Assembly: GCA_036702975.1 (NCBI GenBank) | Contig: DATNPX010000042.1 | Coordinates: forward strand, 84,344-148,343 | DNA length: 64,000 nt | From: DATNPX01 sp036702975 | GTDB taxonomy: Bacteria > Cyanobacteriota > Vampirovibrionia > Obscuribacterales > Obscuribacteraceae | Reading direction: 5' to 3' | Shown: in pieces, positions 1-7,297 of the stretch | Layout: every line of letters begins with the position of its first letter | How positions within the stretch are numbered: position 1 is the stretch's first letter | Made by a program: the position numbers and the translations under genes | Notes under the pieces: generated by a model | Seen by the model: the letters and a program-made list of their open reading frames with translations, nothing else | What the model was told of the DNA's origin: nothing | Databases searched by the model: none

Positions 1-152
1 CCGTGCGCCGCGATCTCCAATGCGTCAGTTACCAGGCTGGCGAGCCAGGTTCCCGTTTCAGAGTCGTCACCGCGGCTCTTGATGTTGAATAGCGTTTCGG
101 TGGCATCGCCCAATAGGTATGCCGGTACAGAGTTGTCTGATGATGGATTCAT
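1..152 (-). CDS. partial N-terminus of an unrecognised protein
   Basis: The minus strand reads openly from an ATG at 150-152 to the window edge, giving about 50 residues that begin MNPSSDNSVPAYLLGDAT. The composition looks like a soluble protein: acidic and Ser/Thr-containing, with a hydrophobic helix-like stretch (TWLASLVTDALEIAA). There is no signal peptide. Upstream of the ATG only a weak purine stretch (GGGACC) could serve as ribosome binding site. The family cannot be recognised from this fragment and the rest lies outside the window. Confidence 0.5.
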   Translation of the reverse strand, partial: MNPSSDNSVPAYLLGDATETLFNIKSRGDDSETGTWLASLVTDALEIAAH

Positions 153-617
153 ATGTCAGGTCCCGATAAGTAAGTCTGGTGCTCGTGGTAAGAATCAGAT
201 TCACTGTTCGGACGGAAGAGTTAGCGAATAGGTTCCACTGTCATTCAGTTGTCTCTGATGGTCTATGGAATTGGCTCACCAAATTTGGATTCGGTCCGAA
301 ATCGCCTATCGGTGGGTTATCAAAAGAAACTTCGCCGTCCTTATTACGTACTCTCTTTTTGCGTGGACTGGAGATTTAAGACTATCGTTGGTATTAGGGG
401 AAGTATGGACAGCAGAGCCTACGTAGTGGTCTGCCACGCACACGGTTACATCCAGCTGGTAGCACCACACTCGGTGAATACGCGGCTTTATCCATTGCCA
501 AATCTGATTCGAACTCGCACTGCGCTTCTCAGTTGCAGGGGTAAAAACACTAAGAATCACCCTTGACATTCCCAGGCTTTTGACGAGCATATAAAAGGCA
601 CGCGTCGAGGCTTAATA
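153..617. other. intergenic region without a convincing gene
   Basis: About 465 bases lie between a minus-strand gene start and a plus-strand gene start, so the region should hold two divergent promoters. Open frames of 66 to 105 codons exist on both strands, but they overlap each other, lack good ribosome binding sites and have no recognisable protein character. A TTGACA at 563-568 is followed by TATAAA at 590-595, but the 21-base spacing is too long for a standard promoter. No RNA gene is evident. Confidence 0.4.
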
Positions 618-1727
618 ATGATTGTATTCAAAACAGCTCTGAAACAAACAGTCACCCTCGTCGAGAGCAGGGTCGCGAACAATTCAAGCCCCGATGTATG
701 GAAAGATCTGACATTCTTGGCTGAACACTATCGAAACCATCGAGAATGGAGCAAAGCTGACGCGGTTACTAGACACATGTTAGCAGTAGCCGAAGGCAAC
801 ACGACCTCAATGCTCCAGCTAACGCCGATAGACATAGATCGACACTTAAACAAGACATATTTGCATTACCAACAGTGCCTGGGATTTTGGCTAACTATGG
901 CATCATTGCTTGTTCTCACCCTGCTGTATCTGGCAATCGACGAATTACGCTCGAATCCGAAAATATTTTTAGACTTGAGAGCGCAGATATTTCAGACTGA
1001 TCCACAAACCTTCGTAGACAGGTCAAACTATTTTTTGTCGCGAAGTGAAGTTAACGAGGCCTTAAGGGAGTGCGATAAATAACTGGCAATCAATCAAAGT
1101 TACTCGGAAGCACTTCAATTAAAGTCATACCTATTGTACCTTTCGGGTCGGTATCAGGATTCTTTCGACGTTAACGACTTTAGCACCAGCAAATCAAAAT
1201 TCTATTATCGGAATCAAGCACGTGCCTATCAAGCGCAAGGGAACAACGCAATGGCGGCAATTGCAATCGAAAAGTCTTGTACGATTGACACAACGTCCGA
1301 TGACTTTTTTTACGCCGCATTCTATTCTGCAAAATCAGGAGATTTTGCTAAAGCACTGTCATTCGCGCAAATGGAAACCGAAAAAAGCGAAACTGACTAT
1401 GGCAAAGCGGAGGGGTTGTCGCAACAAGCACGCTATCTTCTGCGCCTGTCACGTTTTCGTGAAGCATCGGAAGCAGCGTCCAGGTCGATTAGTGTAGGTG
1501 ATAAACAGTTGATTGGGCGGGCTTTCACATATCGAGCGGAAGCCAATTATCAGCTTGGTCTTTATAAAGAGGCTGTACAAGATGCAACTACTGCGATCTG
1601 CCGAAACCAATCAGACTTAAGGGCATACAAAATTCGAGCAAAGTGTTTCGAAAAACTTGGTCGAAAGGATGATGCCATGTCAGATCGAAGAACAGGAGAT
1701 GACGCAAGTAATGGCGGCGATGTATAG
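618..1727 (+). pseudogene. TPR membrane protein interrupted by an in-frame TAA
   Basis: Two open frames in the same phase, 618-1082 and 1083-1727, read as one 369-residue protein apart from a TAA at 1080-1082. Before the stop are a TPR-like helix pair (residues about 30-60), one transmembrane segment (about 92-110, LGFWLTMASLLVLTLLYLAI) and the first half of a TPR. After it, the repeat continues without a break (LAINQSYSEALQLKSYLLY) and about three more TPRs follow. The stop therefore falls inside a TPR and not at a domain edge. The ATG at 618 has a GAGG seven bases upstream. This could be a nonsense mutation, a base-call error or, less likely, readthrough. A TTG at 1134 could restart translation but has no evident ribosome binding site. 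TPR scaffolds mediate protein contacts; the partner is unknown. Confidence 0.7.
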
Positions 1728-1757
1728 AAGATTTCACTATCGCTCTTGCAGCAAACG

Positions 1758-1813
1758 CGTATCAGACGCGGGAGTTTGGTGTCAACTGCGCCTCGCTCGC
1801 CCCGCCTGATACG
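1758..1813 (+). repeat. inverted repeat downstream of the TPR gene
   Basis: CGTATCAG at 1758-1765 is exactly mirrored by CTGATACG at 1806-1813, and the stem continues after a two-base bulge with GCGGG/CCCGC. The loop is about 28 bases. It lies 30 bases after the stop codon and could slow or end transcription, but no T-run follows, so a terminator call is only tentative. Confidence 0.4.
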
Positions 1814-1843
1814 CCCACAAGTGTCCAATAAAATTTCTGAACC

Positions 1844-1861
1844 CATACGGCTGACCGTATG
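1844..1861. repeat. 7-bp perfect dyad, possible operator or small hairpin
   Basis: CATACGG and CCGTATG flank a four-base loop (CTGA). It sits about 100 bases upstream of the small TPR-like gene and 50 bases upstream of a tiny ORF with a strong ribosome binding site, a position where an operator or an attenuating hairpin would make sense. No regulator can be named. Confidence 0.3.
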
Positions 1862-1913
1862 TAAATTGATTCATGCGAATTTCCGTTTTAATTTTCCCGA
1901 CGGAGGAACATAT

Positions 1914-1937
1914 ATGCTAAACATACTTCTTCTATAG
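1914..1937 (+). CDS. possible seven-residue leader ORF (MLNILLL)
   Basis: A strong ribosome binding site (GGAGG at 1902-1906) is followed at good spacing by ATG and seven codons, four of them Leu, then TAG. The next gene starts 27 bases downstream in the same phase, after a second stop (TAA), and has no Shine-Dalgarno sequence of its own. This fits a leader ORF with translational coupling. It could equally be the decayed original start of the downstream gene. Confidence 0.25.
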   Translation: MLNILLL

Positions 1938-1964
1938 CCAACCGACTAATTATTGCAGCCCGAT

Positions 1965-2276
1965 ATGTCTACAAACCGCCAGGATAACTCCCAATCGCTC
2001 ATGCAGAAAGCCGCCGAGGCTCGAATTAATCAGCAGTGGGCAGAAGCAGAGGTCCTTTATCGGGAGATGGCGCAGGTTTTAACAATTGCCGGCAATAACG
2101 CAGAGCTTGCAGTCGTGCTTTATCATCTGGCCAAAACGCTTGAGTCGCAAGGTAAGTACTTTGCATCATTCGAAACATTATCAGCACTAGACCTGTTACT
2201 GGCGCAATTGGAAGAACAGAATGAGCGTGACTATCTTGAACAGATTCAAGAAGATAGGAGCGACGACGTCGCTTAG
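1965..2276 (+). CDS. small TPR-like protein
   Basis: This 103-residue protein consists of helical repeats: AAEARINQQWAEAEVLYREM and VLYHLAKTLESQGKYFASFE match TPR helix A/B spacing, and the tail is acidic. The ATG at 1965 is preferred over a TTG at 1953, although neither has a clear ribosome binding site and coupling to the short ORF just upstream is possible. It has no signal peptide or membrane segment and is presumably cytoplasmic. It may work with the interrupted TPR membrane protein upstream, with which it is co-oriented. Specific function unknown. Confidence 0.65.
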   Translation: MSTNRQDNSQSLMQKAAEARINQQWAEAEVLYREMAQVLTIAGNNAELAVVLYHLAKTLESQGKYFASFETLSALDLLLAQLEEQNERDYLEQIQEDRSDDVA

Positions 2277-2356
2277 ATTTCTAGCAGCGCACAGTGAAAT
2301 TCAGCAGCGTGTTGGATAAATGCAGGATTTGTTTTTCCAACTGGCTACCGCGTGAC

Positions 2357-4039
2357 TCAGTTTCCCGGCACAGGCACGGAATTGAGTCCCGGAGCAGCCT
2401 GTGGTGCCATTTCAATCGGTCCGCGCAGGCTAGGCATGTTCTTGGGCAGCACCATTGGCGCCACCGCTGGAGTGTCTCCCGGTTCAGATTTAGGTGGAAT
2501 CAAAATCATTTTGGGCTCCGGCACCGCGTTTGGTGTAGTCGTTACCGAAGTCGTAGTGGTAGTGGTCTTATAAACAGGAATCACAGGCATCAGTCGATGC
2601 GGCTGCAGATATGTTGAAGCTTCAGGCACGCTGACGTCTGGAGTCTTCGAGTAGGTGTATTCTTTGACCTGCGATGTCGTTGCACTTCCGGGTTTCACTA
2701 CTGTAGGTACAACCGTCGTAGTTGAAGTGGTTGGCACCACCGTCGGAACCACAGGTGTAGTCACCACTGTTGAAGGAACGATCGTGGTCGGTGCCACTGT
2801 CGTCGTAGTCACAGTCGTGGTTGTGGTCGTGTCGCTCCAGTCCTTCACGTCGTCTTTGAGCTTGCGAACTTTGTACGCAATGGCTCGATTTCTGAAGTTG
2901 TTTTTGCTTGCGATGAAACCGTCCCAGTCAAAATTGACGGGGTCAGTGTGATCGCCTTGCTGCGCATAGCGGTGCGTAATGACGTTATCGTCAGACACCT
3001 TATAGCGCTCTTGCAAATATGCCACCAGTTTCACCACTGACTGCAGTTGTGCAGGTGGATAATCCTGACGACCGGTGTGACACATCTCGATGCCTATGCT
3101 GTTGTCGTTGTTTATTCCAGGCAACGTTTTGAAGATGTTGATGTGAACGGTGCCCAGGTCTGGATCAACAGCTTGGAAAATGGTGCCGTCACGTTCGACT
3201 ACGTACTGTGCACCTGCATGTCGCAATCCTGATGAACTCCATGATTCGATAACTCGTTCGGCGCTGAGCGGAATACCCGTCTCTGTTGAATGCATGATGA
3301 TGTACTTGACCGGTTCGCGCCGCCAGAAGATACCGCCGCGCAGCGGATGATAGCTGACCAGCCCGGCTCGCACCAGACTGCGGGCTGCATACGAATCGGC
3401 ATAACCGTTATGAAATGACCGCGAAATTTTGTCGGACACTTCATTGGGCAGAGCACTGCGCTCAAACTCTGGCGGGTGCATCATGAAAAAGCTGAGCGGA
3501 TATGCGTATCTCGTCTTCGGCGCAGGTGGAGTCTTCACGACATGCACGATCTCGTGAGTGACGATCTCAGCCTGCTGGTGGCGCCCCTGGTGCGTGGCGA
3601 CTTGTGTATCTTTCACTCTCTCATATACAACAATCTTTCGACCGTGCTTGCCTCGCTTAACGTGCGCAACGAGGTGGGTGGTCGGCTCCTCACTGTGATG
3701 TCGTGAACTGGCGACGGCTGCCGCCCCATGTCCATGTCGGCTTGTGGCAGTTGTGCTGCTGATGTGTGAACCGTGATGGACGGATGCGGCTCCGCTATGG
3801 TGGCTGCTCACGGTCACAGCGTGATGAACGCCCGATGCTGAGTGGTGGCTGGCTCGACTTGAAGTGGCGGCGGCAGAATGATGAGCCGGGGCAGGCGCAG
3901 CTTTCTTCACATGCGAACGCGCCTCTGCGGGTGTCTGCGCAGCAGCAATCGCCAGCAGTGCTGCCACCACATTCATCACTTGCGCCTGACCGAACCTGCG
4001 CTGTTGACTTACACTTTGTTCGACAAAAGAGTTACGCAA
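2357..4039 (-). CDS. N-acetylmuramoyl-L-alanine amidase (Amidase_2/AmpD-like), secreted, with His-rich and Thr/Val-rich flanks
   Basis: This 560-residue protein is predicted to cleave the bond between N-acetylmuramic acid and the stem peptide in peptidoglycan. A signal peptide covers residues about 1-40 (hydrophobic VMNVVAALLAIAAA, cleavage near AEA). Residues 45-125 are rich in His, Ser and Ala. The Amidase_2 domain spans about 240-395. Its AmpD-type zinc ligands are visible as H250 (YIIMHST), H356 (ITHRYA) and D366 (HTDPVNFDW), with a catalytic-type E318 (SIGIEM). The tail (about 405-560) is dominated by Thr, Val and Pro. The start is a TTG preceded by GGGGTGA. The next ATG (residue 22) would remove the charged n-region of the signal peptide. 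It is a single gene read towards the small TPR gene. Confidence 0.88.
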   Translation of the reverse strand: MRNSFVEQSVSQQRRFGQAQVMNVVAALLAIAAAQTPAEARSHVKKAAPAPAHHSAAATSSRASHHSASGVHHAVTVSSHHSGAASVHHGSHISSTTATSRHGHGAAAVASSRHHSEEPTTHLVAHVKRGKHGRKIVVYERVKDTQVATHQGRHQQAEIVTHEIVHVVKTPPAPKTRYAYPLSFFMMHPPEFERSALPNEVSDKISRSFHNGYADSYAARSLVRAGLVSYHPLRGGIFWRREPVKYIIMHSTETGIPLSAERVIESWSSSGLRHAGAQYVVERDGTIFQAVDPDLGTVHINIFKTLPGINNDNSIGIEMCHTGRQDYPPAQLQSVVKLVAYLQERYKVSDDNVITHRYAQQGDHTDPVNFDWDGFIASKNNFRNRAIAYKVRKLKDDVKDWSDTTTTTTVTTTTVAPTTIVPSTVVTTPVVPTVVPTTSTTTVVPTVVKPGSATTSQVKEYTYSKTPDVSVPEASTYLQPHRLMPVIPVYKTTTTTTSVTTTPNAVPEPKMILIPPKSEPGDTPAVAPMVLPKNMPSLRGPIEMAPQAAPGLNSVPVPGN

Positions 4040-4302
4040 AATGTCACCCCACCGGGAAAGCTACATTATAAGAACAAATGACTCCATCATCAATGAAAAA
4101 TAACGACACTAACCTCTGCCAAAGCGCATTAAACCTCGATCTATACAAAACGGATCACAAGGGCATACGCGGGAACATATTGAAGACGTATGCCACACAC
4201 AGTACTTCGCGCAGATAAAATCCATTTTCTTTGTAGCAGAGAACATATTCTCAGTAAAACATGTCGAGCAGGTACGCGCTTGCAGTCAATCAGCCCTCGC
4301 CG
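4040..4302. other. intergenic region upstream of the amidase gene
   Basis: These AT-rich bases separate the amidase start from the end of mnmA, both on the minus strand. The promoter of the amidase gene should lie here. I see no clear -35/-10 pair, hairpin or small gene. The distal end runs into short tandem repeats at the mnmA stop codon. Confidence 0.4.
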
Positions 4303-4359
4303 CAGCTAATCGATCCAGACCCAGCTAATCGCTCCAGCGCAGGCAATTAGTCGATCCAG
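4303..4359 (-). repeat. short tandem repeat covering the mnmA stop codon
   Basis: Three imperfect copies of a unit like CTGGATCGATTAGCTG (minus strand) lie at 4303-4318, 4322-4337 and about 4342-4359. The last contains the final mnmA codons (Trp-Ile-Asp) and its TAA. The two downstream copies each carry a TAG at the matching place. This looks like slippage duplication of the gene end. Confidence 0.6.
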
Positions 4360-5507
4360 CCACCACCGATAATGTATGTATCAGTCAGATCGAAAATACC
4401 AAGAACCTGCCCCGGAGTAATCGCAGGTTGAGCGTCTTCAAAAGTTACCCGCACGCGCCTATCTGCCAGAGGAATTACCCGGCCTGGCACAGCCTCACTG
4501 TTGTAGCGGATTTTGACAAGCGCATCAAACGGCGAATCTGGAATTTCATCCATCAACCAGTTCATATCAGACGCAGTTAGCTCTGTTCTGTACAACGCCG
4601 ATTTTGGACCAGCAAAAACAACGCGCAGTTCAGGATCGAGCGAAGTAACATAGAGCGGCTCTGGATAAGCAATCCCAAGCCCCTTTCTCTGCCCGATCGT
4701 GTAATTGTGCGTGCCTTTATGTTCACCGAGAACTTCACCGGTGACGGTGTGGATAATCGCACCTGGCGCTTCCACAAGAAAATTCGAGAGATAAGTTTGT
4801 GTAGTCGTTCCTTTTGGAATAAAACACAGATCCTGACTATCAGGGCGATTGGCAGACGCCAGACCGTTCTCCACTGCAATCGCGCGAATCTGCTCTTTGG
4901 TGTAATCGCCCAGAGGAAGCAGCGTCGAGCGAAGTTGTTCCATGGTAATACCCCACAGAACGTAAGCTTGATCCTTGGTTCGGTCCAACGCACGCCCGAG
5001 GCGCGGTCCGTTCTCGGTTTCGATAACGCGAGCGTAATGTCCGGTCGCCATATATTTTGCATGCAAAAGCTTCTTGCCGTAGTTGAGAAGCGCTCCCCAC
5101 TTGATCAAAGTATTGCAAAGGCTGCATGGCAGCGGCGTTCTCGCACGAGCGTACGACTCATGAAACTGATCGATGATTTGACTTTTGAATAATTCGCGCA
5201 GATCAACCGCGTGGTGCTCGATGCCGAGTTGTTCGCAAACTCTCGCAGCATCAACCATGCCCGTATCGCAACAACGGCTTCCAGACTTGATTAACCAGCC
5301 TGTCACACCGACCACGTCGTAGCCTTGCTGCTGCAAAATCAATGCTGTCGTGCTACTATCCACGCCACCACTCATAGCCACGGCGACGCGCGTCTTATTT
5401 GCCGGAACCGCGCTAACAGCGCGCGCAGAAGCAACCGCGCAAACTTCTTCGACCATCGCGGGGCTGATTTCTGGTTCTGTTCTGATTTCGATTTCTGCGG
5501 TGCTCAT
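4347..5507 (-). CDS. mnmA: tRNA-specific 2-thiouridylase MnmA
   Basis: MnmA adds sulfur to U34 of tRNA-Lys, -Glu and -Gln in the cytoplasm, using ATP and a persulfide relay. The 386 residues have a PP-loop (AMSGGVDSS, about 44-52), the cysteine motif PCSLCN (about 130), an ATGHYARV motif, and the second catalytic cysteine in SQDLCFIPKG (about 230). The central and C-terminal domains (GQRKGLGIAYPEPLYV; PGQVLGIF near the end) are complete. The first 40 residues, rich in Ala, Val and Glu, are an extension compared with the usual family start. The ATG is preceded by GGAAG. It lies downstream of a secreted TPR gene that ends at a good terminator, so it probably has its own promoter. Confidence 0.95.
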   Translation of the reverse strand: MSTAEIEIRTEPEISPAMVEEVCAVASARAVSAVPANKTRVAVAMSGGVDSSTTALILQQQGYDVVGVTGWLIKSGSRCCDTGMVDAARVCEQLGIEHHAVDLRELFKSQIIDQFHESYARARTPLPCSLCNTLIKWGALLNYGKKLLHAKYMATGHYARVIETENGPRLGRALDRTKDQAYVLWGITMEQLRSTLLPLGDYTKEQIRAIAVENGLASANRPDSQDLCFIPKGTTTQTYLSNFLVEAPGAIIHTVTGEVLGEHKGTHNYTIGQRKGLGIAYPEPLYVTSLDPELRVVFAGPKSALYRTELTASDMNWLMDEIPDSPFDALVKIRYNSEAVPGRVIPLADRRVRVTFEDAQPAITPGQVLGIFDLTDTYIIGGGWID

Positions 5508-5548
5508 GATGGCGCTTCCATGATTGCGCTTTTACAAGCGCGCCTGCG

Positions 5549-5574
5549 AAACAACAAAGGGCTCGCCAGAGCCC
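5549..5574 (-). terminator. rho-independent terminator of the TPR gene
   Basis: On the minus strand GGGCTC-TGGC-GAGCCC forms a perfect 6-bp stem with a four-base loop, followed by a T-rich run (TTTGTTGTTT). It starts about 40 bases after the stop codon of the 501-residue TPR gene. Confidence 0.75.
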
Positions 5575-5613
5575 GGAGTTCGATTGTACTACGAAATCGA
5601 GTCCTGTTGACGA

Positions 5614-7119
5614 CTAACCTTTCGGTTCGATACCTAAGCGCCTGAGCCGAACCCGAGCCGTTTCGACATTAAGCCCGTGCGGCGCAACCTTCAGATATAG
5701 CTCATATTCACGAACTGCCTCGCGCGTCTTCTCCATTTTTTCGAGCAACAGAGCGCGATTATAGTGAATCACAGGCAGTTCCAGACCAGCCTGCGCGATC
5801 GCCGACTTGTATTCATTGTCCGCATCTGCGAGCTTGTTGCGCTTCTTAAGCAGCATCGCCAGGGCATTATGGGCAACAGGAAGCGGCGTGCGCGTCGCCT
5901 TTGAGTCCTCTATCGCTTGCCTGAACTCGACTTCAGCGTTTTTATCATCGTCCAACAAACGATAGGTCTGCCCGAGATTATAGTGGGCTGAGGGAAACGG
6001 ACCCTTTTTAAGTTTAATTGCCTGCTTGTAATAGAGCACCGCTCGTTCGTAATTCGCATGAGGAGTGGCTCCGCGCTGATGAGCCACGACGTATCCCAGA
6101 TTATTGTAGAGAATCGGGTCTTCTCCGTTCTCCAGAAGACTGTGGATGGCAGACTCAGCGGGCTTCCAGGCTCTCGCTTTAATAAGCTTTTCGACCCCGG
6201 CGATGTCATTGACATCGCTGGTGGGCATAGCAGTCGAGCCTGAAGCCTTCACATGTTCCAAAAATCTGCGCGTATCGGCAGCATAGCTGGGATCCTTTTC
6301 GAACTTCAGCGACATCTCCAGCGCCTTTTCCGCTTCACCCTTGTTGTTTAGAGCGGCTTCAGCCAGCCCCAGGTGGTAGTAAGCCATGGCGTATTCGGGC
6401 TTGAACTTCACTGCACGCCGGGCGTTTTCAGCCGCCAGTTCATATTTTTTAGTGTTGTAATACATACGCGCCAGGCAGTTGTAAGCCATCGCGAAGTCCG
6501 GACGAATGCGCAGAGCCTGGTTGAAATAGTCAATCGCCTCGTCATTGTGGCGTTGATCGGCTAATGCATTGGCCAGATTAACCATCGGTTCGACTTTAGA
6601 CTCGTCGGTTTTGGCCAATTGCAGCGCCTGTTTGTAATAGAGGATGCACTGGTCGAACTTTTCCTGGTGATAGGTCGCCGATCCCAGATTGTTAAGGATG
6701 TGCACATTAAGCGGGTCGATATTCAACCCCTTGGTCAGTTCAGCTTCAGCCCGTTTGAAGTCATTTTGACGCAGATAAGTTGCACCGATGCCGTTGTACG
6801 CACCGGCGCAATTGGGCGCCAGTTTCAAGGCTTCGTTAAACTGCTTGCGAGCCTCAGCATACTGACCTTTGTCGATAAGCCTGTTTCCGGCAATCAGACA
6901 GTCGTTGACTTCCTTGATATTGCCGTGGTCTTCTTGCTGGGTATTGTCATCTTCAGGGGCAGCCTGCTGTTCTTGTCCTGAAGCTTGCGAAATTAAAACT
7001 TGCTGCGCTTGCGCTGAAGGAAAGACCCAACCGGCCGCCAGTGCTGCGATTGCGCTCATCGCCACCACAGCTCTCGTTGCAAGATTTCTACTGTGTAAAT
7101 TCAACTCGATGTCTAACAA
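5614..7119 (-). CDS. secreted TPR-repeat protein
   Basis: This 501-residue protein has an N-terminal signal peptide (VVAMSAIAALAAGWVF, cleavage near AQA), an acidic Gln-rich linker (45-65), and then about nine TPR units to the C-terminus. Examples are AYNGIGATYLRQNDFKRAEA, AYNCLARMYYNTKKYELAAE and HYNLGQTYRLLDDDKNAEV. It probably works in the periplasm or at the envelope as a protein-protein scaffold. The start given is a TTG. An ATG at residue 21 would leave a signal peptide with no positive n-region, so the longer start is preferred but uncertain. The gene diverges from mfd. Confidence 0.85.
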   Translation of the reverse strand: MLDIELNLHSRNLATRAVVAMSAIAALAAGWVFPSAQAQQVLISQASGQEQQAAPEDDNTQQEDHGNIKEVNDCLIAGNRLIDKGQYAEARKQFNEALKLAPNCAGAYNGIGATYLRQNDFKRAEAELTKGLNIDPLNVHILNNLGSATYHQEKFDQCILYYKQALQLAKTDESKVEPMVNLANALADQRHNDEAIDYFNQALRIRPDFAMAYNCLARMYYNTKKYELAAENARRAVKFKPEYAMAYYHLGLAEAALNNKGEAEKALEMSLKFEKDPSYAADTRRFLEHVKASGSTAMPTSDVNDIAGVEKLIKARAWKPAESAIHSLLENGEDPILYNNLGYVVAHQRGATPHANYERAVLYYKQAIKLKKGPFPSAHYNLGQTYRLLDDDKNAEVEFRQAIEDSKATRTPLPVAHNALAMLLKKRNKLADADNEYKSAIAQAGLELPVIHYNRALLLEKMEKTREAVREYELYLKVAPHGLNVETARVRLRRLGIEPKG

Positions 7120-7297
7120 ATTTTGCTCAAGAACCTTTCAACATAATAGCGGGTTACAGAAAGAACATCCGCGAAAGCAATGTGCTACGATCATATATTC
7201 CCCAAAATTCTGAGCTCATGATGGAATCGGGGTTTAAGGCTCATTGTGCCTTGAAATAACGAATCGGTGTCCTTCAAAATCAGGTCGTATTTAAAAT
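7120..7297. promoter_or_regulatory. divergent promoter region with imperfect dyad at 7233-7256
   Basis: The 178 bases between the TPR gene and mfd must hold promoters for both. TTTAAGGC (7233-7240) and GCCTTGAAA (7248-7256) form an imperfect inverted repeat about 42 bases upstream of the mfd start. I cannot assign it to a regulator, and no textbook -35/-10 pair stands out. Confidence 0.3.

Noticed and set aside
179..590. Open frames of 66, 105 and 94 codons on both strands in the first intergenic region
   Set aside because: They overlap each other, have no ribosome binding site and encode no domain-like sequence.
563..595. TTGACA and TATAAA as a promoter for the first TPR gene
   Set aside because: The spacing is 21 bases, too long for a sigma-70 promoter.
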